Assembly: GCA_012520915.1 (NCBI GenBank) | Contig: JAAYNJ010000030.1 | Coordinates: 1 to 64,000, forward strand | DNA length: 64,000 nt | Direction of reading: 5' to 3' | Source of the DNA: Oscillospiraceae bacterium | GTDB taxonomy: Bacteria; Bacillota; Clostridia; Oscillospirales; Ruminococcaceae | In this document: one piece after another, positions 17,773 through 25,758 of the stretch | How the letters are laid out: the number at the start of each line of letters is the position of its first letter | How positions within the stretch are numbered: the stretch's first letter is position 1 | The notes under the pieces: generated by a model | Databases searched by the model: none | Told to the model about the DNA's origin: nothing | Seen by the model: only the letters and a program-made list of their open reading frames with translations | Made by a program: the position numbers and the translations under genes

Positions 17773-18663
17773 ATTTTAGAAGAGTTTCTTGCTTCACTGC
17801 CTGATAAAAGATTGTGCAGTCTGATAATTTTAAAGGAAGGCAAAGAGATTGCCAGATACAATCGAATTGAAAACATACGATTAAATCAGTATTCGGTGTC
17901 AAAGTCTTTTGTATCCACGGCAGTCGGTATGGCAGTAGATGACAATAAGTTGTCGTTGGATGAATGCATATTTGACTACTTTAAAGACGACATGCCTGAA
18001 AATCCCCGAAAAAAATGGAGCTATGTCACGGTACGAAATCTTTTGACAATGTCTTTAGGGTTGGATAGAGCTATACTACATGGAGAACTCAGGTATAGGC
18101 AAAAAAATATCGATTGGCCAAAGCACATCTTTAGACACAAGTTTTCAAAAGCTCCCGGAAGCAGATTTGTATATAACAACGAAGGCTCCTATTTGGCGGG
18201 CCTGATAGTTGAAAGAATTTACGGATGCAATTTAGTAGAATTTCTGATGCCGAGATTGTTTGAACCTCTCGGGATTTATCTTCCAACATGGGAAAGAGAT
18301 CCGATGGGCAGCATATTCGGCTCAAGCGGATTAATGCTTACGACGGAAGAAATTGCAAAATTTGCGCAACTTTATTTACAGGGCGGAATATGGAAATCAA
18401 ACCGTTTGATCTCGAATAGTTGGGTTGACATGGTTTCAAAATGCCAAATTGAAACAGGAGAAGATAACAACCCATGGAGGAGCAAATACAGTTTCTTTTT
18501 CTGGTTAGGACCGGGAAATTCATTCAGAGCTGATGGGAAGTATGGACAATATGCTATAGTATTTCCGGACAAAGATTGTGTTGTAGCGATTAATTCTTTT
18601 TACGATGAAGACAATGATGAGATTTTAAATAGTTTATGGCGTTATATTTACCCTAAAATATGA
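17773..18663 (+). CDS. Class C beta-lactamase-fold serine hydrolase, probable ATT start
   Basis: A penicillin-recognising serine hydrolase: SVSK (SxxK) with nucleophilic Ser, YNN (YxN) in FVYNNEGSYL, and the PGSRF and GLMLTTEEIAKFAQLY blocks. The conserved N-terminal strand and helix begin just after an in-frame TAA at 17770, and the only start-like codon before them is ATT at 17773, seven bases after AGGTG. The first conventional start, TTG at 17812, has no ribosome site and would cut into the first strand. Either a rare ATT start is used or the true start codon has mutated. No signal peptide, so a cytoplasmic esterase or peptidase is likely. It lies 17 bases after deoB. Confidence 0.75.
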   Translation: MLEEFLASLPDKRLCSLIILKEGKEIARYNRIENIRLNQYSVSKSFVSTAVGMAVDDNKLSLDECIFDYFKDDMPENPRKKWSYVTVRNLLTMSLGLDRAILHGELRYRQKNIDWPKHIFRHKFSKAPGSRFVYNNEGSYLAGLIVERIYGCNLVEFLMPRLFEPLGIYLPTWERDPMGSIFGSSGLMLTTEEIAKFAQLYLQGGIWKSNRLISNSWVDMVSKCQIETGEDNNPWRSKYSFFFWLGPGNSFRADGKYGQYAIVFPDKDCVVAINSFYDEDNDEILNSLWRYIYPKI

Positions 18664-18709
18664 TGTAATAAATATACGAAGTTTTTATTCGGTTTTTGGA
18701 GGAGCGAAT

Positions 18710-20458
18710 ATGATTAGAACCAGATTTGTATGCACACTCGGACCTGCTGTCGATGACGAAAAATCAGTGAGGGCGCTGGTTTCGGAAGGTTTTGATGTGG
18801 CAAGGATGAATTTTTCGCACGGGACTCACGAAGAACACGAAAAACGACTGAAACAGTTCAGAAAGATTTGTAAGGAGCAAAACACCAATGTTGCGGTTCT
18901 TATGGATACGAGAGGCCCGGAAATCAGACTGGGAATGATTACCGGCGGAGAAATAACTTTGGAAACGGGCAAGAGAATTACGCTGACGACGGATGTGGTT
19001 GACGGCAATTCCGAGATTATCTCAATTTCATCTAAAACTCTGCCCGGAGATGTATCGGTAGGGGATAGTATTCTAATTGATGATGGTTTGGTTGAACTCA
19101 CGGTTGAGTCGCTCACGAACACTGAAATAGTCTGCTTAATTAGAAACGGCGGGGCAGTCAGCAGTAGAAAGAGCATAAATGTTCCTAATACCATATTAAG
19201 CTTACCGTCAATGACCGAACAGGATGAACGAGATCTTTTGTTTGCAATAAAGCATGATTTTGATTTTGTTGCGATATCGTTTGCCAGAAAAAAAGAGGAC
19301 ATAATAGATTACTCCAGGTTTCTCGAAAAAAATGGCGGAGGCGGAATAAAACTGATAGCCAAAATCGAAAATCGCGAAGGTGTAAATAATATCGACGATA
19401 TCATTCGCTTGTCGGATGGAATAATGATAGCAAGAGGGGACTTGGGTGTAGAGATTTCTGTCGAGGAAATACCTGTAGTTCAAAAACAACTGATTGAAAA
19501 ATGTAATAAAGCGGGAAAACCCGTAATAACTGCGACTCAAATGCTTGATTCAATGATAAGAAATCCGAGACCGACAAGAGCGGAAGTCACTGACGTTGCA
19601 AATGCGGTTTTTGACGGAACGAGTGCTTTAATGCTGTCGGGAGAAACCGCATCGGGGAAATACCCCATTCAATCGCTTGCAACGATGAGAAAAATTGCAA
19701 AACAGGCGGAAAGCTCAATAGATTATTGGGAAAGATTCAGAATTACGGATTTCGATGAGCCTGGAGTTCAGAGCATCACCTCTGCAATAGGACATGCGAC
19801 CTGTTCGACGGCGAGGGATTTAGGGGCTTCTGCTATTATTGCCGTTACTACGAGTGGAGAAACTGCACGGCGGGTAGCAAGATATAGACCCAAGTGTCCG
19901 GTAATCGCAGCGGTAACGAGTAAAAAGGCGATAACCCAGTTGAAACTTCATTGGGGTGTAGTACCGGTTTTAAGTGAGGTTATGGAGACGACGGATGAAC
20001 TATTCACCAATGCGGTGGAAGCGGCTCTGAAAACCGGATATGTAAAAAACGGAGACGTTACCATCATAACTTCCGGTGTCCCTTTAGGTGTGAGCGGAAC
20101 AACTAATATGTTAAAAGTGCATATGGTTGGAAATGTACTTGTTAAAGGCATGGGAATTGGAAATAGGGTTGCCAACGGTTCGGCGTGGGTGATAGGAATC
20201 AATGACAAACCCCAGGAAAATCTATTGGATAAGGGAAGAATTTTTGTTGTTGAAGAACTTACGGAGAATATCCTTCCGATTTTGAGATTTGCAGCGGGTT
20301 TAGTCATTTGCAGTGGAAAAAAGGACGACAGAGCTGTCATGATTGAACAGACACTATCCATACCCGTGATTGTGAATGCCGAAGGAGGAATGAGCCTTAT
20401 GAAAACCGGATCATATATAAAAGTGGATGCTGCAAAGGGGATTGTTGAACTTGTATAA
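18710..20458 (+). CDS. pyk: Pyruvate kinase with C-terminal phosphohistidine-like domain
   Basis: A 582-residue pyruvate kinase transferring phosphate from phosphoenolpyruvate to ADP. Visible are TLGPA at the start, ARMNFSHG, MDTRGPEIR, the active-site block KIENREGVNNIDDI through MIARGDLGVEI, and TATQMLDSM. After the ordinary C-terminal domain (GVPLGVSGTTN) comes an extra ~100-residue segment (GSAWVIG to DAAKGIVELV) resembling the PEP-utilising mobile domain of Bacillus-type pyruvate kinases. GGAGG lies seven bases before the ATG. The segment usually carries a Thr-Ser-His motif at which I see no His, so it is probably regulatory or structural. Confidence 0.96.
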   Translation: MIRTRFVCTLGPAVDDEKSVRALVSEGFDVARMNFSHGTHEEHEKRLKQFRKICKEQNTNVAVLMDTRGPEIRLGMITGGEITLETGKRITLTTDVVDGNSEIISISSKTLPGDVSVGDSILIDDGLVELTVESLTNTEIVCLIRNGGAVSSRKSINVPNTILSLPSMTEQDERDLLFAIKHDFDFVAISFARKKEDIIDYSRFLEKNGGGGIKLIAKIENREGVNNIDDIIRLSDGIMIARGDLGVEISVEEIPVVQKQLIEKCNKAGKPVITATQMLDSMIRNPRPTRAEVTDVANAVFDGTSALMLSGETASGKYPIQSLATMRKIAKQAESSIDYWERFRITDFDEPGVQSITSAIGHATCSTARDLGASAIIAVTTSGETARRVARYRPKCPVIAAVTSKKAITQLKLHWGVVPVLSEVMETTDELFTNAVEAALKTGYVKNGDVTIITSGVPLGVSGTTNMLKVHMVGNVLVKGMGIGNRVANGSAWVIGINDKPQENLLDKGRIFVVEELTENILPILRFAAGLVICSGKKDDRAVMIEQTLSIPVIVNAEGGMSLMKTGSYIKVDAAKGIVELV

Positions 20459-20494
20459 ATCAGGTGTTGACCTAAAAATGTGTTATGGTGAATT

Positions 20495-20953
20495 ATGAAA
20501 AGGTGCTGGGTGTTGATGTTAAGCGGCTTAGTGTTGCTTGTTTCGGGTTCCGTAAAGATTGCTCTTGCAACAGTATCATTTTCAAATATGACTGAAACAC
20601 AGCCATATGCAAAATCGATTTTTATTGCAACTGTAATTTTCTTAATGGCAATAGGTTTAATTGAAGGCTTTGTGGGAATTATGGGTGCGGGGCATAAGTC
20701 ATATCCCAGGAAACCGAAGTTTTATAAAATGAGCGGTTGGTTAATTGTTGTTATGGAACTGCTTTTTCTCGCTTTTAATTTCATGAATCTCGGTACAATA
20801 AGTGTTTATGATTTTATGGTTGTTACGGTTCCTGCCTTGTATCTTGCGGGCTCATATATTTACGAAAAGAAAAATAATGAATATCTGAAAAGTGAAGGCA
20901 TACTGGCTGAAAAAAGCAGGTATTTAAATCTAAAATCAAAAGATAAGGGATGA
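20495..20953 (+). CDS. Small four-helix membrane protein of unknown function
   Basis: A 152-residue hydrophobic protein with four predicted transmembrane segments (about 7-27, 43-67, 83-102, 105-122) and a charged C-terminal tail. I recognise no family. The first ATG lacks a clear ribosome site; another ATG seven codons later is possible. It lies 36 bases after pyk and is followed by a strong terminator, so it is probably the last gene of the deoB transcript. Confidence 0.6.
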   Translation: MKRCWVLMLSGLVLLVSGSVKIALATVSFSNMTETQPYAKSIFIATVIFLMAIGLIEGFVGIMGAGHKSYPRKPKFYKMSGWLIVVMELLFLAFNFMNLGTISVYDFMVVTVPALYLAGSYIYEKKNNEYLKSEGILAEKSRYLNLKSKDKG

Positions 20954-20965
20954 TTGATTTTTAGT

Positions 20966-21008
20966 TATATGCAGATATCCAATCGGAAATCTGCATATAT
21001 TTTTTTTA
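20966..21008 (+). terminator. Terminator after the small membrane protein gene
   Basis: An 11-bp perfect stem, TATATGCAGAT (20966-20976) with ATCTGCATATA (20989-20999), is followed by nine T residues. It separates the deoB-pyk transcript from the P-type ATPase gene. Confidence 0.9.
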
Positions 21009-21044
21009 CTCTTACAATATATATCGAAGGAGCGTATTACTAAT

Positions 21045-23636
21045 TTGAAAATGCATTTTAAATCTGTTGAAGAAGTCCTGAAAGAGAACGATGTAACAAA
21101 GTCAGGCCTGAGTACAGAACGTGCAAGGGTGCTTTTGGAGAAAAACGGAAAAAATAAGCTTGCTGAAGCTAAAAAAAGGAGTCTGTTTTTAAGAGTTTTA
21201 GACCAAGTAAGAGACCCGATGGTTATCGTTCTGATTGCTGCAGCGATCATTTCGGGTGTTTTTAAAGAGACTGCCGATATGGTTATTATCTTCATTGTAG
21301 TTGCAATAAATGCCGTATTGGGAATCGTTCAGGAGGGGAAAGCGGAAAAAGCTATCGAAATTCTGCAAAAAATGTCAGCGCCACATGCCAAGGTTAGAAG
21401 GGACAACAATATTTCCGTGATTGATACTGAAGAAATTGTAGTAGGAGATATTGTGATAATCGAATCGGGAGATTCGATTCCCGCAGATTTAAGACTTATA
21501 GAAACATCGAGTTTAAAATGTGAAGAAGCGGCTCTGACGGGGGAATCTACGCCGGTAGAAAAAAATCCGAGTGTTATAGAATATAGCGAACGGGAAACAC
21601 CTTTGGGTGACAGGTATAACATGGCATATATGGGCACCAGCGCAGTTTATGGGCGCGGGGAAGGTGTTGTAATTGCGACCGGAATGAAAACCGAAATGGG
21701 AAAGATTGCCGGAGCTCTTGCTGTTGAAGTAGATGAAAAAACACCATTACAAAGAAAACTTGCACAATTGAGCAAGGTTCTAAGCTTTGCAGTGTTGGGC
21801 ATTTCAATTTTTATCTTTCTATTTTCAGTATTGCGCAGCGGAGGACAGGATGGAAATTTAATATTTGATGCGCTTCTGACTGCGATAAGCCTCGCTGTTG
21901 CTGCAATTCCGGAAGGTTTGGTAGTAGTTGTGACAGTTGTTCTCTCTATCGGAATAACCAAGATGTCGAAAAAGAATGCAATTGTAAGGAAGCTGACAGC
22001 AGTTGAGACACTCGGTTGCACACAGGTTATTTGTTCGGACAAAACCGGAACTCTAACCCAAAATAAAATGACTGTAGTTGAGAGCTTTGGCGATGAAAAT
22101 CTGCTTGGCCTTGCGATGTACTGCTGTAATGATGTAGAGAAGGACAGTGAAGGGAACTACGTAGGCGACCCGACACAAATAGCTCAGATTGAGTATGGTG
22201 AGAGGGCTGTGGGAACCCCTGAAATGGTCAGAATCTTTGACATTCCTTTTGATTCTGAAAGAAAAATGATGACGACCTTCAATCTTGATAACGAGGGGAA
22301 CTATTATCAATTCACAACCGGGGCGCCAGATGTAATTCTTTCAAAGTGCACCCGTATTCTAATAAACGGCACCGCCAATGAAATAAATGAAAGCAAGATG
22401 AATCTTGTAACATCGGAAAACAAAAAAATGGCTGAAAAAGCACTAAGAGTGTTGGGAGCGGCATACAAAGTCTTTAAAAGCGAACCCGAAGAAACATCGC
22501 CGGAAGCGGCTGAAAATGACATGGTGTTTTTGGGACTTGTTGGAATGATTGATCCGATAAGACCGGAAGTGCTAACAGCAATTAATGAATGTAAAAGTGC
22601 GGGAATTAAAGCCGTTATGATTACGGGAGACCACAAAGATACAGCAGTGGCGATTGCAAAATCATTAGGAATCCTGACAAATGAAAGACAGGCTGTAACA
22701 GGGGTTGAACTTTCTGAGATGTCAGACGAGGAGTTTAGTGAAAGAATAAGAGATATATCAGTATATGCCAGAGTAAAACCTGAACATAAGGTTAGAATTG
22801 TGAATATGTGGAAGTCGCTTGGAAAGGTGACTGCAATGACAGGTGATGGTGTAAATGACGCTCCTGCAATAAAAAATGCCGATATCGGAATAGGAATGGG
22901 TATAACCGGTACCGATGTAACCAAAAATGTTGCAGATATGGTCCTGGCAGATGACAATTTTGCGACAATCGTGCTTGCGATTGAAGAAGGCAGACGCATA
23001 TACGAAAATATTAGAAAATCCATACAGTTTTTGTTGGCATCAAATCTGTCGGAGGTAATTGCGATTTTTGTTGCAACTGTTTTTGGGTTTAAACTTTTCG
23101 CTCCTATTCACATATTGTGGATAAATCTCATTACTGATACATTTCCTGCGATATCCTTGGGGATGGAGGAGATTGAGCCGGACGCAATGAAAAAGAAGCC
23201 CAGAGATCAGGGAGAAAACATATTTTCCAATCAGATGGGTTTGGACATAATTTGGCAGGGGCTATTGATAGCGGTTTTAACATTGGTGTCCTATTTTATA
23301 GGGTCAAAACACAACCAATTAACAGGAATGACTATGGCTTTTATGACCCTCTCACTTTGCGAGATATTTCACTCCTTTAACTTGAGATCGAGAGATAAAT
23401 CTATAATTCAACTGAAAAGTAAGAATAATTGGCTTGTTGGTGCGATGTTGCTCAGTCTTTTGTTAACCTTGACAGTAATATATATACCCGGGTTAAACGT
23501 TGTTTTCAGATTGACTTCACTTACCTTTAATGAAATAATTATATGTATCGGGCTTTCGTTTTCTGTAATTCCTATTGTGGAAATAGTAAAAGTTTTCAAA
23601 AGAATATATAATAAAAATCTTATTTCAAGGGGGTAA
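21045..23636 (+). CDS. Calcium-transporting P-type ATPase (P2A/SERCA-like)
   Basis: An 863-residue cation pump. In order: a cation-ATPase N-terminal domain, TM1-2, the actuator domain with LTGES, TM3-4 with AAIPEGL (the calcium-site proline motif of SERCA-type pumps), the phosphorylation motif CSDKTGTLTQNK, a nucleotide domain, TGDGVNDAPA hinge, and TM5-10 with ASNLSEV and WINLITDTFPA. These fit calcium efflux coupled to ATP hydrolysis at the cytoplasmic membrane. The TTG at 21045 is 12 bases from GGAG; an ATG two codons later is nearly as plausible. The nucleoside hydrolase follows after two bases. Confidence 0.94.
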   Translation: MKMHFKSVEEVLKENDVTKSGLSTERARVLLEKNGKNKLAEAKKRSLFLRVLDQVRDPMVIVLIAAAIISGVFKETADMVIIFIVVAINAVLGIVQEGKAEKAIEILQKMSAPHAKVRRDNNISVIDTEEIVVGDIVIIESGDSIPADLRLIETSSLKCEEAALTGESTPVEKNPSVIEYSERETPLGDRYNMAYMGTSAVYGRGEGVVIATGMKTEMGKIAGALAVEVDEKTPLQRKLAQLSKVLSFAVLGISIFIFLFSVLRSGGQDGNLIFDALLTAISLAVAAIPEGLVVVVTVVLSIGITKMSKKNAIVRKLTAVETLGCTQVICSDKTGTLTQNKMTVVESFGDENLLGLAMYCCNDVEKDSEGNYVGDPTQIAQIEYGERAVGTPEMVRIFDIPFDSERKMMTTFNLDNEGNYYQFTTGAPDVILSKCTRILINGTANEINESKMNLVTSENKKMAEKALRVLGAAYKVFKSEPEETSPEAAENDMVFLGLVGMIDPIRPEVLTAINECKSAGIKAVMITGDHKDTAVAIAKSLGILTNERQAVTGVELSEMSDEEFSERIRDISVYARVKPEHKVRIVNMWKSLGKVTAMTGDGVNDAPAIKNADIGIGMGITGTDVTKNVADMVLADDNFATIVLAIEEGRRIYENIRKSIQFLLASNLSEVIAIFVATVFGFKLFAPIHILWINLITDTFPAISLGMEEIEPDAMKKKPRDQGENIFSNQMGLDIIWQGLLIAVLTLVSYFIGSKHNQLTGMTMAFMTLSLCEIFHSFNLRSRDKSIIQLKSKNNWLVGAMLLSLLLTLTVIYIPGLNVVFRLTSLTFNEIIICIGLSFSVIPIVEIVKVFKRIYNKNLISRG

Positions 23637-23638
23637 AG

Positions 23639-24637
23639 ATGGATAACTCTAAAATTATTCTTGATGTGGACACAGGTACTGATGATGCGATGGCTATAAT
23701 TACCGCCGTATGTGGATTGGGCGACAGACTTATGGCGATAACTGTAACGCATGGAAATCTTCCTCTAAAGTTTACATTGGAAAACACGCTGAGAGTAGTT
23801 GAACTTATGGGTGGAAAGGTTCCCGTTTATGCCGGAATGCCTGATCCGATGGTTCAAAAAATGAGTCCGGGAAGAACCGAAAACCAAAGAAAACAAAAAT
23901 ATCGGCAGGAACATGACGGCAAGCAACTTGCTGTACATGATGATTACTTAAATTTGCCTAAAGCCACGATAAAAGCCGAGAAGCAGCATGCTGTCAGTTT
24001 CTTGGTGGAAACGCTTCGAGAAACAGAAGAGAAAATCACAATTGTAGCTGTGGGTCCGGCATCAAATGTCGGTATGGCACTCAGAATGGATCCTTCGATT
24101 GCAAAAAATATTAAACAGATTATTGTTATGGGTGGAGGTCATGAGGCTGTAAATATTACAAGTGCTGCAGAAGCAAATTTCTTTTGGGATCCCGAAGCAG
24201 CTCAAATTATGATTAAAGCAGATTGTCCTGTTGTTATTTTCCCATTAGATGCAACAACATCCATACTGTTCGGTAAAGATGACGCAAAGACAATTAAAAG
24301 CCTGGACAATCCCTGGTCGGAATTTTTTGGAAATTTAATAGAACATTGGTGTGACAGACTGACACTGCTTGGAATCAGCAATAATATGGAGGATTCAACA
24401 GACAACGGTATTGCAATGCATGATGTGTTTTGCATTTTATATTTAATAGATGATTCATTCATCGAAGTAATTAAAAAACAGAACTGTGATGTGGATTTCG
24501 GAGGCAGTTTTTGTGACGGGCGACTGGTAGTTGATACAAGGTCATACACTGAACCGGAAGGCGATATAAAGGTTGTCTACAAGTTGAATAAAAAGAGAGT
24601 TTTAGAGTTGCTTTTAGAGATATTGAAAAACAAATAA
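23639..24637 (+). CDS. Inosine-uridine preferring nucleoside hydrolase family protein
   Basis: A 332-residue hydrolase cleaving the N-glycosidic bond of nucleosides to ribose and base. The metal-binding signature DVDTGTDDAMA is at residues 9-19, IIVMGGGHE and the EANFFWDPEAA block (asparagine and aspartate ligands) near 180-190, and the C-terminal MHDVFCILYLID supplies the last Asp. Length and order match the IunH/RihA family. GGGGG lies eight bases before the ATG. It starts immediately after the calcium pump gene, so the two are co-transcribed; with deoB upstream it supports nucleoside catabolism. Confidence 0.93.
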   Translation: MDNSKIILDVDTGTDDAMAIITAVCGLGDRLMAITVTHGNLPLKFTLENTLRVVELMGGKVPVYAGMPDPMVQKMSPGRTENQRKQKYRQEHDGKQLAVHDDYLNLPKATIKAEKQHAVSFLVETLRETEEKITIVAVGPASNVGMALRMDPSIAKNIKQIIVMGGGHEAVNITSAAEANFFWDPEAAQIMIKADCPVVIFPLDATTSILFGKDDAKTIKSLDNPWSEFFGNLIEHWCDRLTLLGISNNMEDSTDNGIAMHDVFCILYLIDDSFIEVIKKQNCDVDFGGSFCDGRLVVDTRSYTEPEGDIKVVYKLNKKRVLELLLEILKNK

Positions 24638-24645
24638 GAGCAATA

Positions 24646-24684
24646 AAAAGGAGCCTCGGGAAAACACCTGAGGCTCCTTTTAGT
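24646..24684. terminator. Bidirectional terminator between convergent genes
   Basis: AAAAGGAGCCTCGGG (24646-24660) pairs with CCTGAGGCTCCTTTT (24667-24681). The A and T flanks allow it to stop both the nucleoside hydrolase transcript and the opposing rhomboid-like gene. Confidence 0.88.
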
Positions 24685-24694
24685 TCAATGCTAA

Positions 24695-25360
24695 TTATTG
24701 AAATCGACTTTGATCTCTGAATCGTTTTCTTGATTCTCTATAACTCAAATTATTTTTAATTCTGTTTATAAAATCACCGCCGAAGAAGAGTATTATATTC
24801 AGCATGGAAATAATAATTGAAACAGCTTCAGAGTAATTGCTAAAAATAATCGAGCGGATGAAGGATGCCACGAACATTAACAGATTTAAAAAAGCCAGAT
24901 ATTTAATTTTAATCGGAAGGAAGAAAAAAACAAGTATTTGAAAATCAGGATACAAAATTGCAAAGGCAAAAAATAATGACATATTGAGATAAAAATTATA
25001 TGCGGTTCCGGTCAGAAATCCTGCAATTATATTTCCCAAAACACCAATAAAATAGAAAATGTTAAACATAGCCGTACCCCAGTATGATTCGAGAGCACTT
25101 CCGATAAGGTAATAGAAATATAGAGAAAAAACCACAAAAATAAGTGAGGTTGTCGGGGGAAGAAATACAAAAGTAATTGTTCTCCACAGTTCTCCGGAAA
25201 AAATCAGATTTCTGTCAAACACAAGTAAAGAGGCCAATGACCTTGTAGGTTGGGTAAAATCCAAAAAATAGACAAACCCCATGGCTATGACAATATACAG
25301 CATTAGACCTTGGATTCCAAAGCGCGGAAATCTTCTTTCAAACTTATTTAACAGTTTCAT
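24695..25360 (-). CDS. Rhomboid-like membrane protein lacking the protease motif
   Basis: A 221-residue protein with about six transmembrane segments. The block GELWRTITFVFLPP followed by YYLIGSALESYWGTAMFNIFYF and a Gly-rich helix is the layout of rhomboid proteins (WR motif and TM2-3). The GxSG nucleophile motif is not found: the equivalent helix reads NMSLFFAF, and no matching C-terminal active His in a GxxxG helix is seen. It is therefore probably a rhomboid pseudoprotease or Derlin-like protein rather than an active protease. The ATG follows GGAGG by five bases. It is monocistronic. Confidence 0.72.
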   Translation of the reverse strand: MKLLNKFERRFPRFGIQGLMLYIVIAMGFVYFLDFTQPTRSLASLLVFDRNLIFSGELWRTITFVFLPPTTSLIFVVFSLYFYYLIGSALESYWGTAMFNIFYFIGVLGNIIAGFLTGTAYNFYLNMSLFFAFAILYPDFQILVFFFLPIKIKYLAFLNLLMFVASFIRSIIFSNYSEAVSIIISMLNIILFFGGDFINRIKNNLSYRESRKRFRDQSRFQ

Positions 25361-25427
25361 TTGCACCTCCGATTTCTTCCATTAGATTATATATATCGTC
25401 AGCTTTAACATCAAGCAAAAAGTTGGA

Positions 25428-25456
25428 TTGACTATTAATATCAAATATAATATATT
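25428..25456 (+). promoter_or_regulatory. Promoter of tRNA-Leu(TAG)
   Basis: TTGACT (25428-25433), a 17-base spacer and TATATT (25451-25456) lie 16 bases before the tRNA. Confidence 0.7.
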
Positions 25457-25472
25457 ATTCGAAAATCAAAAA

Positions 25473-25557
25473 GCGGGCGTGGCGGAAATGGCAGACGCGC
25501 TAGACTTAGGATCTAGTGATTTGTTTCGTGCAGGTTCAAGTCCTGTCGCCCGCACCA
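25473..25557 (+). tRNA. tRNA-Leu (anticodon TAG)
   Basis: The acceptor GCGGGCG/CGCCCGC with encoded CCA, a long variable arm, and the anticodon arm CTAGA-CTTAGGA-TCTAG give anticodon TAG. The T arm reads GGTTCAAGTCC. Confidence 0.97.
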
Positions 25558-25758
25558 AACTAAAATAATCCGAACAAAATCTTCTTTACTGGAGATGAGT
25601 TCGGATTATTTATTTGAGAGATTTGAGAATGTTCATTCTCGGTAAAATGGAAAGCAGTTGCATGAAAGGAGCAGACTTTTTTCTGCGTCTTAATCTGAAA
25701 GCCGCAGTCCAAACGGTCTGCGGCTTTCGTCTGTGAAAATATAAAACAGGACACAAAT
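25558..25758. other. Intergenic spacer with strong hairpin at the end of the arg operon
   Basis: GAAAGCCGCAG (25697-25707) and CTGCGGCTTTC (25718-25728) form a perfect 11-bp stem about 30 bases after the carB-dapF stop on the minus strand. No T tract follows on either strand, so it may stabilise the mRNA 3' end or be an atypical terminator. No gene seen. Confidence 0.5.

Noticed and set aside
22307-23023. 238-codon minus-strand frame inside the P-type ATPase gene
   Set aside because: It mirrors the codon pattern of a strongly conserved ATPase, shows low-complexity hydrophobic composition and has no family match.
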